From NCBI RefSeq assembly GCF_003610535.1, contig NZ_RAPN01000002.1:310001-374000 (forward strand): a DNA stretch of 64,000 nt, written 5' to 3'. Shown in pieces: positions 63,490-64,000 of the stretch. The translations under genes and the position numbers were made by a program. Source of the stretch: Mangrovibacterium diazotrophicum. Its GTDB lineage: Bacteria > Bacteroidota > Bacteroidia > Bacteroidales > Prolixibacteraceae. The notes below the pieces were generated by a model. That model ran no database searches. It saw only the letters and a list, made by a program, of their open reading frames with translations, and was not told the DNA's origin. Position 1 is the first letter of the stretch, and each line of letters opens with the position of its first letter.

Positions 63490-64000
63490 TTATTGAAGAG
63501 CTTCGATTGTATTTTCAAGGATCGCAATCACATAAGCTGGGTTGTGTGCTCCCATACTCTTATCCTCTTCTACAGCTATATAGTTATAAAATCCACGAGC
63601 GACATTCACCGGATAAGTTCCTGTAATCACGTGACCATCCTCACCGAGAACACCATTGGTTACCAGAATACCTGCAAGAGTTGTCATCAACTCTTCAATT
63701 TCTGTTTGCTTGCCGTTGATGTCAAAGTCAGTAGCACTGCTGTGGCACTGATTACACGCTGCCAAATAAGGTTCAGCAAATGTGTGAGCACCTTCATACA
63801 TGTGGCACACTGTACAACCAGCTGTTGCGTGTGTAGCTGCACCTACGCCGGGAACTGTTGCAGAACCATCAAACTTGTACAAGCCGATCCCCATCAATAG
63901 TGTTCCTTGCGGGCCGTGGTGAGGACCATAGTGAGAACTTGTGATTGTGAAATTGCCATCATCATCCGGCGTTGGAGCCCCAGTTCTTGGCTGGTGACAA
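63490..64000 (-). CDS. Multihaem cytochrome c, 5' part outside the window
   Basis: The frame is open to the right edge and shows no in-frame stop, so this is the C-terminal about 170 residues of a longer protein. Two complete haem sites are visible (CTVCH and CNQCH) and the sequence enters the window at ...CH, probably the end of a third. His-rich stretches (SSHYGPHHGPQG) lie between. The C-terminus (GFYNYIAVEEDKSMGAHNPAYVIAILENTI) has the MGAHNPAY element common at the end of multihaem cytochromes with a closing haem ligand. Only partial identity can be given; it is the most upstream known gene of this block. Confidence 0.85.
   Translation of the reverse strand, partial: CHQPRTGAPTPDDDGNFTITSSHYGPHHGPQGTLLMGIGLYKFDGSATVPGVGAATHATAGCTVCHMYEGAHTFAEPYLAACNQCHSSATDFDINGKQTEIEELMTTLAGILVTNGVLGEDGHVITGTYPVNVARGFYNYIAVEEDKSMGAHNPAYVIAILENTIEALQ

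Overview
The window looks like the chromosome of an anaerobic or facultatively anaerobic member of the Bacteroidota, probably near the Marinilabiliales/Prolixibacteraceae (inference). The grounds are promoter-like boxes of the Bacteroidetes type (TTTG, about 20 bases, TAnnTTTG), a protease with a type IX secretion sorting tail, ECF sigma/anti-sigma pairs, several protein families typical of the phylum (DUF493, DUF1599, DUF5777, DoxX-type), a pyrophosphate-dependent phosphofructokinase and a Na+-pumping methylmalonyl-CoA decarboxylase. No rRNA, tRNA, CRISPR array, transposase or prophage was seen. Both ends cut through genes: an RNA 2'-O-methyltransferase on the left and a multihaem cytochrome on the right.

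Left third (1-24000). An ECF sigma factor, an anti-sigma-like membrane protein and a DUF4097 beta-repeat protein form a small operon. Then come a glycosyltransferase, a thioredoxin-fold protein, a DUF493 protein, an unlisted 32-residue membrane peptide, a secreted serine protease, a stand-alone threonyl-tRNA editing domain of archaeal type, a TatD nuclease and tcdA. A methionine operon follows (aspartokinase-like protein, metY, metA). It is preceded by a consensus promoter and a 31-codon leader ORF dense in Met codons, with two mutually exclusive RNA pairings: a candidate methionine attenuator. Next is a propionate module: CoA-transferase, methylmalonyl-CoA epimerase, and decarboxylase alpha, gamma (fused to a lamin-tail domain), biotin carrier and beta subunits. 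Convergent pckA supplies the C4 end of the same fermentation.

Middle (24000-50000). Housekeeping and central metabolism: xerD, aroQ, pyk, lolA, ftsK, carbamate kinase with ornithine carbamoyltransferase, fabD, a YciI protein, a WecA-type glycosyl-phosphate transferase, PPi-phosphofructokinase, a PQQ-type propeller lipoprotein, a gamma-glutamylcyclotransferase-like protein, a sialate O-acetylesterase, DoxX and DUF1599 proteins, folP-cdaA-mscS (c-di-AMP synthesis beside a mechanosensitive channel), a nitronate monooxygenase/FabK-like enzyme and an M16 peptidase pair.

Right end (50000-64000). After an OmpA-family protein, one minus-strand block encodes a cytochrome c synthetase (CcsBA) and a set of membrane multihaem cytochromes: a 4-haem soluble cytochrome, a NapC/NirT-like protein with seven haem sites (one of them CX3CH), a 941-residue fusion of 19 CXXCH sites to a six-helix b-type domain, a diheme cytochrome b with a 7-haem c partner, a DUF5777 beta-barrel, a monohaem lipoprotein and a truncated further cytochrome. 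In architecture three of these parallel ImcH, CbcL and CbcBA, the three quinol-oxidising gateways known from Geobacter extracellular respiration. Such a route to insoluble or extracellular acceptors is the most striking hypothesis for this window. The terminal acceptor cannot be told from sequence alone.
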